A stretch of 64,000 nucleotides of DNA. Origin: Paenibacillus_E oryzisoli_A. GTDB lineage: Bacteria > Bacillota > Bacilli > Paenibacillales > NBRC-103111. Under the pieces are notes generated by a model. It was not told the origin of the DNA. It searched no databases and was given only the letters and a program-made list of their open reading frames with translations. Shown here piece after piece: positions 36,447-45,667 of this stretch. Every line of letters starts with the position of its first letter. Position 1 is the first letter of the stretch. The position numbers were made by a program, and so were the translations under genes. Location of the stretch: NCBI RefSeq assembly GCF_050467285.1, contig NZ_JBCMUN010000007.1, positions 310,001-374,000 of the forward strand, read 5' to 3'.

Positions 36447-37232
36447 CTATTCTCTTGTTACAACCTCGGCGATCACCGGATAATGATCCGAAGGATATTT
36501 GCCTTCATACTGCTCTCGATCAATCGTCACGTTATGAATCTCCAAATCAGGGGATACAAAGATATAGTCTATCGGTTCTCTTTCTCCAAATTCACTGCCT
36601 AGAAAATGGTGGAAGGTCGCCCCAACATCCCTATTTTCTTTCTGTAGAACGGAATACGCATTCCGATATTCTTCCTGCTCTAAACCCGTAACAACCACAT
36701 TATCTGGATAAACGTTAAAATCGCCTGTTAATACGGCTGGGAGTGCTGTTTGATCACGAAATGTTTTCATTCGCTCTCGAATTAATTCCATACCTTTCTG
36801 TTGGGCTTCTTCGCTAATATGATCCAAATGCGTATTAAACATTGCAAATTCATCCCCCTTCTGTGACTTGATCGTCACCCAAGTGCACATACGAGTGTGA
36901 GATGCATTCCAGCTTTTCACACCTAGCTGCTCTGGATTTTCCGATAAACTGAAATGGCCCATAGCTCCTATATGCCATTTACTCTTTTTGTACAGGATCG
37001 CCGTATATTCGCCTTTCATGCCGCCTTCACGGCCTTCCCCAATCCAAGCATATTCTGGCAGCTGCCGCTCCAGATCTTCAAGCATGTCATGTACACCCTC
37101 TTGAATGCCAATAATGTCAACATGGTGGTGCTTGATCATTTGAGCCACCGCCTTCGTACGATACGGCCAAGCATTGTCCCCATCTAATTCCGTATTTTTC
37201 CTTAAGTTAAAAGTCATTATTTTCGCAAACAT
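36447..37232 (-). CDS. Endonuclease/exonuclease/phosphatase (EEP) family hydrolase
   Basis: 261 residues, no signal peptide. EEP fold motifs are MTFNLRK, IIGIQEG (metal-binding Glu), FNTHLDH, LTGDFNVYP and the catalytic end SDHYPVIAEV. Such enzymes cleave phosphodiesters or phosphomonoesters of nucleic acids, inositols or lipids. Its place downstream of an importer and a metallophosphatase favours a sugar-phosphate or phosphodiester substrate over DNA, as inference. ATG 37232 has GGAGG at normal spacing; the longer reading to 37271 does not. Confidence 0.87.
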   Translation of the reverse strand: MFAKIMTFNLRKNTELDGDNAWPYRTKAVAQMIKHHHVDIIGIQEGVHDMLEDLERQLPEYAWIGEGREGGMKGEYTAILYKKSKWHIGAMGHFSLSENPEQLGVKSWNASHTRMCTWVTIKSQKGDEFAMFNTHLDHISEEAQQKGMELIRERMKTFRDQTALPAVLTGDFNVYPDNVVVTGLEQEEYRNAYSVLQKENRDVGATFHHFLGSEFGEREPIDYIFVSPDLEIHNVTIDREQYEGKYPSDHYPVIAEVVTRE

Positions 37233-37366
37233 GGTATTCCTCCGTTTTGGATACCCCGAAGAGACAATCATTCTCTCCGATAACTATTGTTATGTTGAAC
37301 AAAAGCTGGCCATGAATGACCCGGCAGAGGATCCACGGACAGCTTTCCTTTATGCCTACACACTTT

Positions 37367-38308
37367 CTAAGGGAGATGAACGGCCGTTTGATCGATCCTT
37401 TCCCCGGTGTCCATACGGATCCACGTCTCAAACACACGGCTGCCTTCGGTGAGCTTAATGATTCGCGCTCCTCGATGCTCCCCATTATAAGGACGACTGT
37501 TAAACGTGTTATAGCCGGTCACTTTACCGTACACGAGCCGGATACCGTAAAGATCGCCCCAGAAATCGTTTTCGTGATCGTGGCCAACGAAGGTGCCGAT
37601 GATATCTCCCCGTTCCAGCATAGCAGCGAACAGACCCGAATTGACGGAAGGACAGCAAATCTTTTCATTTTTCGTTCCATAGCAGGGAAAATGATTCCAT
37701 ACCGCCTCGTATTCCGGAAGCGGGATATGGAAAAAAGCCAGAGAGGGAACAATACGTCCGCAAGCTTTCTCAAGCTCCTTGGAACGTTCCCTATACCATT
37801 GAACCTGCTCCGGCCTAATCCAATCATAACCCTTATACGGCATAAGCCCGTCCACCATATCCCCCAGCGAGTCGATCATATAAAGTGCTGCGGCACATTC
37901 CGTGCCGTCCGATCCGGCAACTGTCAGCACATAATTGCCTAAGCCTGGCAAATATTCGGGGCCTCGCTCGGTTAAACAAAGCGGTAAGCTCTGCTGCACC
38001 CGCATCAGTTCCTCGCGGGTCACTTGCCACTCGGCATCGTGATTACCGTAAACAGCCCCCCACGGAATGCCGTGCTCCTCGATCACTTTCCCCACATCGG
38101 CAAAAGCTTCTAAGGCTCTGCCTTCGCACCGCCCGCTTTGGATGACGTCACCCGTCAGAACGACCAAGTCCGGTTTTTCCTCCAACAAGACAGCTTCCAT
38201 CAATTCCCGTGTCTTCATATCCAATTCGCTACCAGTTTTCCAATGAAGATCTGTAAACTGTACGATTGTAAAGCTGCGGTCGCTGCGAAATTGCAGTTTC
38301 TTGTTCAT
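37367..38308 (-). CDS. Calcineurin-like metallophosphoesterase
   Basis: 313 residues, cytoplasmic. The dinuclear metal site is complete: FTDLHW, LTGDVIQ, YGNHDAEW, FFHIPL and FVGHDHEND. It resembles the Dcr2/purple-acid-like phosphatases often found beside importers in this type of bacterium. It follows the second permease gene by 91 bases and probably belongs to the importer operon. GAGGTGG precedes the ATG. It probably removes a phosphate or phosphodiester from an imported molecule. Confidence 0.88.
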   Translation of the reverse strand: MNKKLQFRSDRSFTIVQFTDLHWKTGSELDMKTRELMEAVLLEEKPDLVVLTGDVIQSGRCEGRALEAFADVGKVIEEHGIPWGAVYGNHDAEWQVTREELMRVQQSLPLCLTERGPEYLPGLGNYVLTVAGSDGTECAAALYMIDSLGDMVDGLMPYKGYDWIRPEQVQWYRERSKELEKACGRIVPSLAFFHIPLPEYEAVWNHFPCYGTKNEKICCPSVNSGLFAAMLERGDIIGTFVGHDHENDFWGDLYGIRLVYGKVTGYNTFNSRPYNGEHRGARIIKLTEGSRVFETWIRMDTGERIDQTAVHLP

Positions 38309-38399
38309 GTTCCACCTCTATCAAACGTTCTAACTGCTCATTTCATACTGTGTGCGAATCGGTTACCCGGTTTCCCGTTGTTCATTCAGTTGGTATGTC

Positions 38400-39281
38400 T
38401 CACTCTTTGACCGACCCGAGCATCGTTCCCGAAATGAAATACTTCTGCAGCCACGGATAAACGATAACAATCGGGAAGATTGCGAAGATGATGGCAGCAG
38501 CCTTCGTGCTTTCTGGGAGCAGTGGAGCTTGCATTTCATTAAATCTTTCCGCCATATTCTGATCGATCGACGTAACATTGCTGACAATTTGATACAGCTT
38601 CAACTGCAGCGGATACATATCCGGTTTTGAAATGTAAAATAGCGAATCAGTAAACCCATTCCAACGACTGACCGCATAAAATAAACTTAGCGTCACGATC
38701 GCGGGAACCGTAAGTGGAAGAATGATCCGCACCAGCATATGGAATGCAGATGCGCCATCTATTTCAGCCGCCTCCTCCAGTCCCTGCGGAATCGACCGGA
38801 TAAACGACATCAGAATGATCATGTAGAATGGGCTAATGAGCGAAGGCAGAATGAGCGCCCACATCGTATCGAGCATGTGTAATCCTTTAACCAGCAAGTA
38901 TTCTGGGATGATACCACCGCCAAAATACATGGTCGGTATGATAATGTAGAGGAAAAATTTCCTTCCCTTCAAATTGCGCTTGGTCAGCGGATAGGCAGCC
39001 AAAATTGTCATCAGCATACACAGAGCCGTGAAAGTGATCGTCAATGTGATGGTAAATACTAGCGAGCGGAATAGACTGGCATCCTTAAATACCTCTTTAT
39101 ACGCAGCGGTGTTGAATTCCCGCGGAAATAGCGTTACATGCCCTGATAAGATTTCGGAGCTGGAACTAAACGACAGGGCGAGAATATGCAGCAATGGCGC
39201 TATACATATCACAGCTAGAAGAGTTAGAAGCGTGAGATTAATTGGCGCAAAGAATCGCGCGGTGTCTATTTTTGTTCTCAT
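38400..39281 (-). CDS. Carbohydrate ABC transporter permease (LplC/MalG type, third importer)
   Basis: 293 residues with six spans, EAA loop GLEEAAEIDGASAFHMLVRI and a C-terminus ending GTMLGSVKE. ATG 39281 has AAGGAGG at good spacing. It forms the channel with the 39314-40216 permease and receives oligosaccharide from the 40301-41908 lipoprotein. The ATPase must be encoded elsewhere. Confidence 0.92.
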   Translation of the reverse strand: MRTKIDTARFFAPINLTLLTLLAVICIAPLLHILALSFSSSSEILSGHVTLFPREFNTAAYKEVFKDASLFRSLVFTITLTITFTALCMLMTILAAYPLTKRNLKGRKFFLYIIIPTMYFGGGIIPEYLLVKGLHMLDTMWALILPSLISPFYMIILMSFIRSIPQGLEEAAEIDGASAFHMLVRIILPLTVPAIVTLSLFYAVSRWNGFTDSLFYISKPDMYPLQLKLYQIVSNVTSIDQNMAERFNEMQAPLLPESTKAAAIIFAIFPIVIVYPWLQKYFISGTMLGSVKE

Positions 39282-39313
39282 GGTCAGACCTCCTTCCGAA
39301 AAAAATAATACGT

Positions 39314-40216
39314 TTAAATGATGCCTTGGCCGGCACTTTTCTTGGAGATCGCATTGGCGCTAAGCAGGAAAACGAGCGCGATAACCGACTGGAACAAGCC
39401 GACAGCCGTCGCGGTGGAGAATTCCCCCGTTTGCAGGCCCACCTTGTACACAAATGTGCTAAGCACCTCGGAGAAATCACTAACCATCGCATTGCCCAGA
39501 ATAAAAGGCCGTTCGAAGCCGATTCTTGGCATTTCTCCGATTGCGAGAATGAACAATATAATAATGGTAGGGCGAATACCAGGCAGCGTGATATGCCACA
39601 TTCGCCTCATTCTTCCGGCACCATCGGTCTCGGCTGCTTCGTAAAGCTCCTTGTTGATGCCAGTCAATGCGGCCAAATAAATAATCGTTCCCCAACCTAC
39701 GCTCTGCCATACCCCCGCAGCCAGATAGGTAATCAGCCACCAATATTTATTCGTCAAGAAGGGGATCGAGTCGTATCCGGCACTACTCAGCAATTGATTG
39801 ATAATTCCGGTGTTGGTTGCAAATATTTGCAAGAATAACCCGCCGATGATAACCCATGAAACGAAGTGAGGAAAGTACATCACCGTCTGGAACACTTTCT
39901 TGGTCCACTTCTGCCGCACTTCGTTCAGCATAAGTGCAAGAATAATCGGTGCTGGAAACGAGACGAGGAGATCCAGCAAATTCAACAGGAAGGTGTTCCT
40001 GAAGGCGACCGTGAAAGTATGCATAGCAAAAACGTTGCGGAACGTTTCGAGTCCGTTCCACGGGCTGGTCCACATGCCTTGGAAAATGCTATAATCTTTG
40101 AACGCGATAATGATACCGTACATGGGCCCATACTTGAACAAACCAAAAAAGAGAATTGGGAAAAGCAGCATCACGTAGAATTGCCAGAATCTTCTGACAT
40201 ATGAGCCTACACTCAT
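39314..40216 (-). CDS. Carbohydrate ABC transporter permease (LplB/MalF type, third importer)
   Basis: 300 residues, six spans, EAA loop LYEAAETDGAGRMRRMWHI. ATG 40216 (MSVGSYVRR) has AGGAGG at good spacing, so the longer reading from 40291, which would cover an intercistronic hairpin, is rejected. It is separated from the binding-protein gene by 84 bases. Confidence 0.92.
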   Translation of the reverse strand: MSVGSYVRRFWQFYVMLLFPILFFGLFKYGPMYGIIIAFKDYSIFQGMWTSPWNGLETFRNVFAMHTFTVAFRNTFLLNLLDLLVSFPAPIILALMLNEVRQKWTKKVFQTVMYFPHFVSWVIIGGLFLQIFATNTGIINQLLSSAGYDSIPFLTNKYWWLITYLAAGVWQSVGWGTIIYLAALTGINKELYEAAETDGAGRMRRMWHITLPGIRPTIIILFILAIGEMPRIGFERPFILGNAMVSDFSEVLSTFVYKVGLQTGEFSTATAVGLFQSVIALVFLLSANAISKKSAGQGII

Positions 40217-40237
40217 TCGTAATTCCTCCTGTAAGCT

Positions 40238-40270
40238 GCAGGGTCCGCATCCAACCTCTACGGACCCTGC
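40238..40270 (-). other. Strong intercistronic hairpin between binding-protein and permease genes
   Basis: GCAGGGTCCG (40238-40247) pairs perfectly with CGGACCCTGC (40261-40270) around a 13-base loop. No T run follows on the minus strand, so it is likely an mRNA 3'-end stabiliser or partial terminator that lets the binding protein be made in excess of the permeases. Confidence 0.65.
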
Positions 40271-40300
40271 TGCTTTCAATGTTGCAAACAAATGATTGGA

Positions 40301-41908
40301 TTACTTCTTCATAGCCGCATAAGCTGCGACTCTTTCTTTCTGAACATCTGCCCCGCCGCTAGCCATATATTGCTTAAGCATATCGTCATAGGTTTTGTCG
40401 AAATCTGCCGGTTTAGCCAGCATCGACTTCACCAGCAGTTCCTCATATTTGCCCTTAAGTATTTGGGCATACTTCGTTTCGGCTGCGATCGGCTTCGGGA
40501 AATAATGCACCGTTTTGGCATCCGTCAAAGAATATTCAAATGCTTTCATCGCATGTTCGACGAGATTTGGAGCATAGCTTGCACCGAGAGATTTAACATT
40601 CGACTGCTGCTGCCCAAAATCGAGACCATTCGTCACAATCAATATATCTGAAGAGTTGACGATGGTCTCCTCAGGACTAAGCTCCTGTTTGATCTTAACT
40701 GGAACGCCGTCTTTCATTTCATAGGCCTTACCCTCTGAACCATTGAATGTGTAATAGAGCATAACAGGCATCTGAGCCAACCAGTTCAAATATTGTACAG
40801 CCTCCGCTGCAGCCTTGCTCGTCTTCGGCACCATGATATACATGCCCGTCGGAGGGTTAAGTTCTTTAACACGTCTTCCTTTATCGTTCGTGAACGGATT
40901 GGCCGGAACGACGAAGCCGCCAGGGACATTCTTCGCCAGCGTAACGGCTTGCCCACCTTCGGGATCTTCGTAACTTTGGGCGGCTTGTTCGCTATACAGG
41001 CCGATTTTCCCAGTCGATACGCCTTGTTTCCGCATTTTCTGGTCTTTATCAAGCCCGAAGTCAGGGCTGATCAGCCCTTCATGGTACCATTGGTTTAACG
41101 TCCGAATAACATCCTTGTGTCCATCCATCAAAATCGGAAATTCTTGTAAGCCGAGTCTTTGCATGCCGGTGTAATACTGCTCTTCTGTCGGGTCCTTGAT
41201 GAGTGCCATAACCAGTGGAATGTATTCATCCGGATACAGCGCAAGTCCGAGAGGAATCGTTCCTTGCCCTCCGGGCTGATTATCGCGGAACGCTTTCAAT
41301 GTTTCATAGGTTTCCTGTGTAGTTTGGGGGACGGGAAGCTTTAATTTGTCGAGCCAATCCTTGCGAATCATATAGGACGTGATTCCCGTAAATGCCCTTT
41401 TAGACGGAATGGCAAGCTGCTTATTTTCCCACTGGCCATAAGGCAGCGCTTCGCCCAGATAGGACTTAATATTCGGTCCATATTGCTCGATTAAGCTGGT
41501 GAGGTCCATGAGTCCGCCTTGCTCCATATATTTATGGGCGAGCGCTTCGTCATACGTGAAGATGATATCCGGGGCGTCGGAGCTGGCCATTAATACATTT
41601 AACTTTTCGACTTCCTGGCTTCTTGGAACCGGAACATATTCCAGTTTAATGTTGTTCGGATCCCCAAAATTCTTCTGCGCATATCTCGTCCCAGCCTGAT
41701 CATTGACTGCCATTCCTGGGGGGAAAGATTTGCCCCGGTCGAACTGCTCAATCTTGAGAGTGACCGCTTTTTTCGGCGTAGCAGGTGTGCTAGACGCAGA
41801 TGACGTAGAAGATGTTTCGGCCTGCGGGGTGCTTGTGCAGCCAACTGTGACGAGTGTCATGACAGTTCCAAGCGCGAGTGCTTGTAAGCTTTTTCTTTTT
41901 AGCTTCAA
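40301..41908 (-). CDS. Extracellular solute-binding lipoprotein (third importer)
   Basis: 535 residues. The lipobox is TVGC around residue 22, then a Ser/Thr/Ala linker. The binding domain begins VTLKIEQFDRGKSFPPG and is LplA-like. I chose TTG 41908, with GGGGAGA six bases upstream, because it gives a normal basic signal peptide; the in-frame reading to 42031 would cover the promoter and the conserved upstream element. The gene heads the importer operon and is probably activated by the membrane AraC regulator just upstream. Confidence 0.92.
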   Translation of the reverse strand: MKLKRKSLQALALGTVMTLVTVGCTSTPQAETSSTSSASSTPATPKKAVTLKIEQFDRGKSFPPGMAVNDQAGTRYAQKNFGDPNNIKLEYVPVPRSQEVEKLNVLMASSDAPDIIFTYDEALAHKYMEQGGLMDLTSLIEQYGPNIKSYLGEALPYGQWENKQLAIPSKRAFTGITSYMIRKDWLDKLKLPVPQTTQETYETLKAFRDNQPGGQGTIPLGLALYPDEYIPLVMALIKDPTEEQYYTGMQRLGLQEFPILMDGHKDVIRTLNQWYHEGLISPDFGLDKDQKMRKQGVSTGKIGLYSEQAAQSYEDPEGGQAVTLAKNVPGGFVVPANPFTNDKGRRVKELNPPTGMYIMVPKTSKAAAEAVQYLNWLAQMPVMLYYTFNGSEGKAYEMKDGVPVKIKQELSPEETIVNSSDILIVTNGLDFGQQQSNVKSLGASYAPNLVEHAMKAFEYSLTDAKTVHYFPKPIAAETKYAQILKGKYEELLVKSMLAKPADFDKTYDDMLKQYMASGGADVQKERVAAYAAMKK

Positions 41909-41981
41909 CTTGATTCTCCCCTTCTTCTGAAAGTATTGTCCGACAACCGCATGGAAGTGGCGGTAAGTTCGTGACTTAATC

Positions 41982-42101
41982 TTGTTATAACCTCGCCAAG
42001 GGCAAGCGAGCAATCTACAAGATTCCGTCACCCAACCTTACTTCAGAAATGGATGACGGAAAACATACAACCGGATTCAGCCGCCAAACATTTTGGCAGA
42101 T
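41982..42101 (-). promoter_or_regulatory. 120-bp conserved promoter/operator element, copy A (third importer)
   Basis: Aligns without gaps to 51324-51443, about 92 of 120 positions identical by hand count. On the minus strand it contains, in order, ATCTGCCAAAATGT, CTGAATCCGGTTGTATG, GTAAGGTTGG, AATCTTGTAGATTGCTC and TTATAAC. The -35 TTGCTC (42008-42013) and -10 TTATAA (41985-41990) are 17 bases apart, about 75 bases before the TTG start at 41908. The conserved blocks upstream of -35 are probably AraC-regulator sites. CTGAA-GGTTG recurs as a loose direct repeat about 34 bases apart. Confidence 0.75.
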
Positions 42102-42126
42102 TCCCGTTGACGATGCTTGATTTCGG

Positions 42127-44373
42127 CTACTTTGTAGGCTCATCAACAACCGAGTAACCCATATATTTACGATAATCGCTTGGGGTAACCCCAGTTGCCC
42201 GTTTGAAAGCTCGGCCGAACGAAACCGGATTGAGATAGCCGACTTTTAAGGAGATATCGTTGATCGATTCCTCCGTATCGAGCAGCATCCGTTTCGCATG
42301 CTCCATCCGCAGATTAATCAAAAAATCGACAAACGTCATGCCAAATTGCTGCTTAAAAAGTTGACTGGAATATTTCCCGTTGATTTGGAATTTTTCGCCG
42401 ATGTGATCCAATGACAAATCCGGAGAGCTATAATTATCTTCGATGTATATCCGGATATCGGAAAGCAGCTGGCGGTTCGCTTTCCCCTGCCGGTAATCGA
42501 TGCAGAATGCGAGCAGACGTTTCAATTTGGACGATAGAGGCGGAAGCATAGCCTCGAGCGTCTCGAGCTCCATAATCCTGGCTATATCCACTTGCGCATG
42601 CTGCCAATGCTCCCTGATCTCTTCGGGCATGGTGTCTACCATACGTTGAAGTGAACGATGCAAAAAGACAAACACATGTCGTATCTCTTCTTCCGGGAGC
42701 AAATCGATTTCCAATTGGCGGAAAAACTCGTCCAGCCGTACTTCCCAATCTGTTTTCAACATGCGAAACTCGTCGACGATGGAGCTGATTTTGGCGTAAT
42801 ATTTTGACAAATCACCGCTTTGCTGTTCTTTTAGTTCATCATACTTGATCGAACGATTCATCCCTAGTGAGCATTTGTATTTGAGAGCAAGAGCTGCATG
42901 AGCGTAGGAGGCGGGGATTTCTCGCCACGAATCCGCTTTGCTTCCGATTCCAATCGTGACGGAAAACTTCAAGTAAAAGGCGACCCATGTGCGAAACTTT
43001 TCCCATACCTCCTGATCCGACTGGTGGGGAGAATGTTCCATGAGCAGCACCGAAAGCCGGTTAACTTCTATCCACTCCGACCAAATTACATAATGATAAC
43101 GATCGAATAACTCCTGTAAGATGTTCGTAAGCCCAAATCGCAGCAAATCTTGATCTTGCGTGTTATATTTAGCCTGAAAATCCCGAAAAGCATCAATTTC
43201 CACAATTACGGAAAGAACAGGCGAGGTCTCGGCAGATTCTTCCGGCAAGCCAACATTGAATTTCGACAGATTTGCCCGCCATTCGGATGAGGCAAGAGAC
43301 AGTTTGCCGGCTACCAGTTCCATGAAAAACTGCTTGCGGCGTACGTGATAATCCTTAGAGATTTGTTGTTCATAGGAAAGATTCTGATCGACGACATTTT
43401 CAAGCATGGTGCCGATATAAGCGAACTCGTCCTGTTCGTTCCCTTTCGATTCATACTTGCCAACCCAAGTCTGCATTTGTCCAAGGATTTGCTCGATGGG
43501 GCGATAGTTCTTTCTCGTGATATAAACGAGATAGATAAGACTTGATAGAATGGTAACAACGCCAAGCGCTATCCAGCCTCGGGAGATGACATGCATCCAC
43601 TCGAAAAACAAGCCGCCGGCGATCCCGCTCTCGAATTGCATACTGGCGTAAGGCAAATTGATTCGCGTCAAAATGTCTTGCCGGCCAGTTAAGCTTTTGC
43701 CGGGTAACTGCATCAGCATTTGATCGCCGCTGTGTATGAACATAAACATAATGTCAGGGTTAATCATGGCGTTAGTGGCGGAAAGCAGCGAATCAATCGA
43801 AACATTAATGACGACAACACCCTGACTACCCAGCGGAATCGGTGCCTTTTTCACCATGGAAATTACCTTCTTATTTACACCACCGTTCGGATACTCCGGA
43901 TAATCTCTCGCTTCGGACCAATGATCCTCCGGCGTCATCTGAATCGCTTGCGACATGAACTCGTGGTCCAAAAATAGCGGCAGCTGTTGATACTGATCCT
44001 GCGTAAGGACAGAATTGTCGCTCGCCCTGTAAAGAGTGATGGAGTAAATGACCGGCACATCTTTTATGATTTGTCGTATCTCGCTAGACACCTCAAAATT
44101 AACCAAGTGAGGATCTAATAAGGAAGAAGGCTCCAGGAAATCCTGAAAGGCGCGGTTTCCCTCAAGTTGAACCAGAACAGCTCGTTCGGCTTCTTTGAGA
44201 GAGCGCTCGATGGAGTCGGAGACATAAGTGGCAGCCACGCTGTTCGCCTTTTTTACTCCCTGGAAGGAAACCTCGCTTATGACGAAACAGGAGAGGAAGA
44301 GGATAATGGAAATCGTCGTATATAAGACACGTGCATAAGAAAAGAGTAATCTTTTATACCATCTTTTTTCCAA
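42127..44373 (-). CDS. Membrane-anchored AraC family sensor-regulator (third importer)
   Basis: 748 residues. Helix 1 lies near 14-34 (VLYTTISIILFLSCFVISEV), then comes an extracytoplasmic sensor of about 250 residues, then helix 2 (WIALGVVTILSSLIYLVYI). The cytoplasmic part ends in an AraC domain (INDISLKVGYLNPVSFGRAF, then TPSDYRKYMGY). TTG 44373 is the start, with GGGAGGG seven bases upstream. It has its own promoter and a perfect cre site, so it should be repressed by CcpA on preferred sugars. It lies between the GH105/GH63 operon and the importer, both of which carry the same upstream element, making it their likely activator. Confidence 0.9.
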   Translation of the reverse strand: MEKRWYKRLLFSYARVLYTTISIILFLSCFVISEVSFQGVKKANSVAATYVSDSIERSLKEAERAVLVQLEGNRAFQDFLEPSSLLDPHLVNFEVSSEIRQIIKDVPVIYSITLYRASDNSVLTQDQYQQLPLFLDHEFMSQAIQMTPEDHWSEARDYPEYPNGGVNKKVISMVKKAPIPLGSQGVVVINVSIDSLLSATNAMINPDIMFMFIHSGDQMLMQLPGKSLTGRQDILTRINLPYASMQFESGIAGGLFFEWMHVISRGWIALGVVTILSSLIYLVYITRKNYRPIEQILGQMQTWVGKYESKGNEQDEFAYIGTMLENVVDQNLSYEQQISKDYHVRRKQFFMELVAGKLSLASSEWRANLSKFNVGLPEESAETSPVLSVIVEIDAFRDFQAKYNTQDQDLLRFGLTNILQELFDRYHYVIWSEWIEVNRLSVLLMEHSPHQSDQEVWEKFRTWVAFYLKFSVTIGIGSKADSWREIPASYAHAALALKYKCSLGMNRSIKYDELKEQQSGDLSKYYAKISSIVDEFRMLKTDWEVRLDEFFRQLEIDLLPEEEIRHVFVFLHRSLQRMVDTMPEEIREHWQHAQVDIARIMELETLEAMLPPLSSKLKRLLAFCIDYRQGKANRQLLSDIRIYIEDNYSSPDLSLDHIGEKFQINGKYSSQLFKQQFGMTFVDFLINLRMEHAKRMLLDTEESINDISLKVGYLNPVSFGRAFKRATGVTPSDYRKYMGYSVVDEPTK

Positions 44374-44409
44374 ACAAAATCCCTCCCATAGTTGCGATAC
44401 TTAAGGAAA

Positions 44410-44423
44410 TGTTAACGGTTACA
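44410..44423 (-). promoter_or_regulatory. Perfect cre site (CcpA operator) in the leader of the AraC regulator gene
   Basis: The minus strand reads TGTAACCGTTAACA, matching every fixed position of the Bacillus cre consensus TGWAANCGNTNWCW. It lies about 25-35 bases downstream of the predicted transcription start of the 44373 gene, a position where CcpA acts as a roadblock. Confidence 0.75.
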
Positions 44424-44453
44424 TCTTTCACAGGCCTAAACCCTACTAATGTT

Positions 44454-44482
44454 AGTGTAACTGACTTACTTTAGGTAAACAA
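44454..44482 (-). promoter_or_regulatory. Sigma-A promoter of the membrane AraC regulator gene
   Basis: On the minus strand TTGTTT (44477-44482) and TACACT (44454-44459) are 17 bases apart, placing the transcript start about 75 bases before the TTG codon, with the cre site in between. Confidence 0.55.
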
Positions 44483-44519
44483 GCAACTCCCAACGGATTG
44501 TTAGATTTTGGAAAACGAT

Positions 44520-44562
44520 GATCGCCCCCGACTTTGCCTTTTTGGCTAGGTGGAGGGCGATC
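44520..44562 (-). terminator. Terminator of the GH63-GH105 operon
   Basis: GATCGCCC (44520-44527) pairs with GGGCGATC (44555-44562), with an inner GCC/GGC pairing. The minus strand continues ATCGTTTTCC. It lies just after the GH105 gene and before the promoter of the regulator gene. Confidence 0.7.
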
Positions 44563-44595
44563 TCTTTAATGTTCTATACGTTTGGTATTTAGTCC

Positions 44596-45651
44596 TTACG
44601 CCTTTAAGCCTTCTATTAATATCAGAAGAGCTAATGCTTGACCGTATGTCATCGGGCTAATCGGAATGTCCTTATAAAATTGCGCATCCATTCCGACCGG
44701 CGTCCCGTAGGATACTTCCCGGACAATGCCGTTTTTCTCAATCCGGCCGATCGTTGCCCGAAGGGCCTGCAGTCCGACTTCTTTATAGGATGGGTCCAAG
44801 TAGCCTTTTCGGACACCTTTTAATATCCCGTATCCGAACGCCGAAGTGCATGAGGTTTCCACGTAAGAAGTTGGATCGTTCAGAACGGTATGCCACATGC
44901 CGTCCGGCGTCTGCAGATGTGCAAGAGCCCCTGCTTGAGCGCACAGCGTATCCAGCAAGTACTGCTTAATCCCCACCTCCAGGTCGATCATATCGAGAAA
45001 ATCAACGATTCCACACGTGTACCACCCATTGCCTCGGCCCCAATGGACGGCGCCGTAATTATGTGAGCCATTAAAATCCCACCCGTGAAAAAAGAGCTTC
45101 GTACGTTTATCATACAAGTATTTAATATGAATGAGGAACTGTTTTTTGGCTTCCTCGACATATTCAGGACGATGGAAATAAACACCGGCTTTGGTCAAAA
45201 ACAAGACGGTCATGAACAGCGTGTCAATCAAAATTTGTCCATCGTTCGGATCGCCGGTGATCATATGCTGCAAAGCTCCGTCTCCCGTGCGGATCATATC
45301 GTCCATGATCCAACGGCTCCATTCGTCGCATACCTTTATGTAATTCTCATTTCCGGTCAACTCACATAATGAGATCAAGATGATCAACGGTGAGCAGGTG
45401 TTCACGTTTTTTTCGGGGAGTCCTTCGCTGATGCGTTTATCGTACCAATCCAGCAAAAAGCGCAGCGCCGCCTCATCCTTCGTTAGCTCATAATACTGGT
45501 AAAATCCATACAAGCCGACGCCCTGAGGCCATTCCCATAAATTCATATCGACAAGTCCAATCGGATATTGCTCTTGGAGCTCCTCGTTTTTCATGAATTT
45601 CATGGCATTTGATACGTTATGGACGGCGGACAGTATAATATCCCGATTCAT
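44596..45651 (-). CDS. GH105/GH88 family unsaturated uronyl hydrolase (YteR-like)
   Basis: 351 residues, no signal peptide, six-hairpin alpha toroid. HWGRGNGWYTCGIVDFLDM is the family's conserved RGNGW block, and acidic residues in DMNLWEWPQGVG and LIDTLFM fit the hydration-type active site. These enzymes remove the 4,5-unsaturated uronic acid left by lyases from imported rhamnogalacturonan-type oligosaccharides. It is the last gene of the operon. This supports a pectin-like or other uronate glycan for the third importer. Confidence 0.88.
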   Translation of the reverse strand: MNRDIILSAVHNVSNAMKFMKNEELQEQYPIGLVDMNLWEWPQGVGLYGFYQYYELTKDEAALRFLLDWYDKRISEGLPEKNVNTCSPLIILISLCELTGNENYIKVCDEWSRWIMDDMIRTGDGALQHMITGDPNDGQILIDTLFMTVLFLTKAGVYFHRPEYVEEAKKQFLIHIKYLYDKRTKLFFHGWDFNGSHNYGAVHWGRGNGWYTCGIVDFLDMIDLEVGIKQYLLDTLCAQAGALAHLQTPDGMWHTVLNDPTSYVETSCTSAFGYGILKGVRKGYLDPSYKEVGLQALRATIGRIEKNGIVREVSYGTPVGMDAQFYKDIPISPMTYGQALALLILIEGLKA

Positions 45652-45667
45652 GTACGCGATCCCCCCC

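Noticed and set aside
41909..42031. N-terminal extension of the third importer's binding protein
   Set aside because: It would place the promoter and part of the 120-bp element inside the coding region and spoil the lipoprotein signal; TTG 41908 fits better.
44510..44570. Inverted repeat considered as an operator
   Set aside because: Stem plus T run directly after the GH105 stop is better explained as a terminator.
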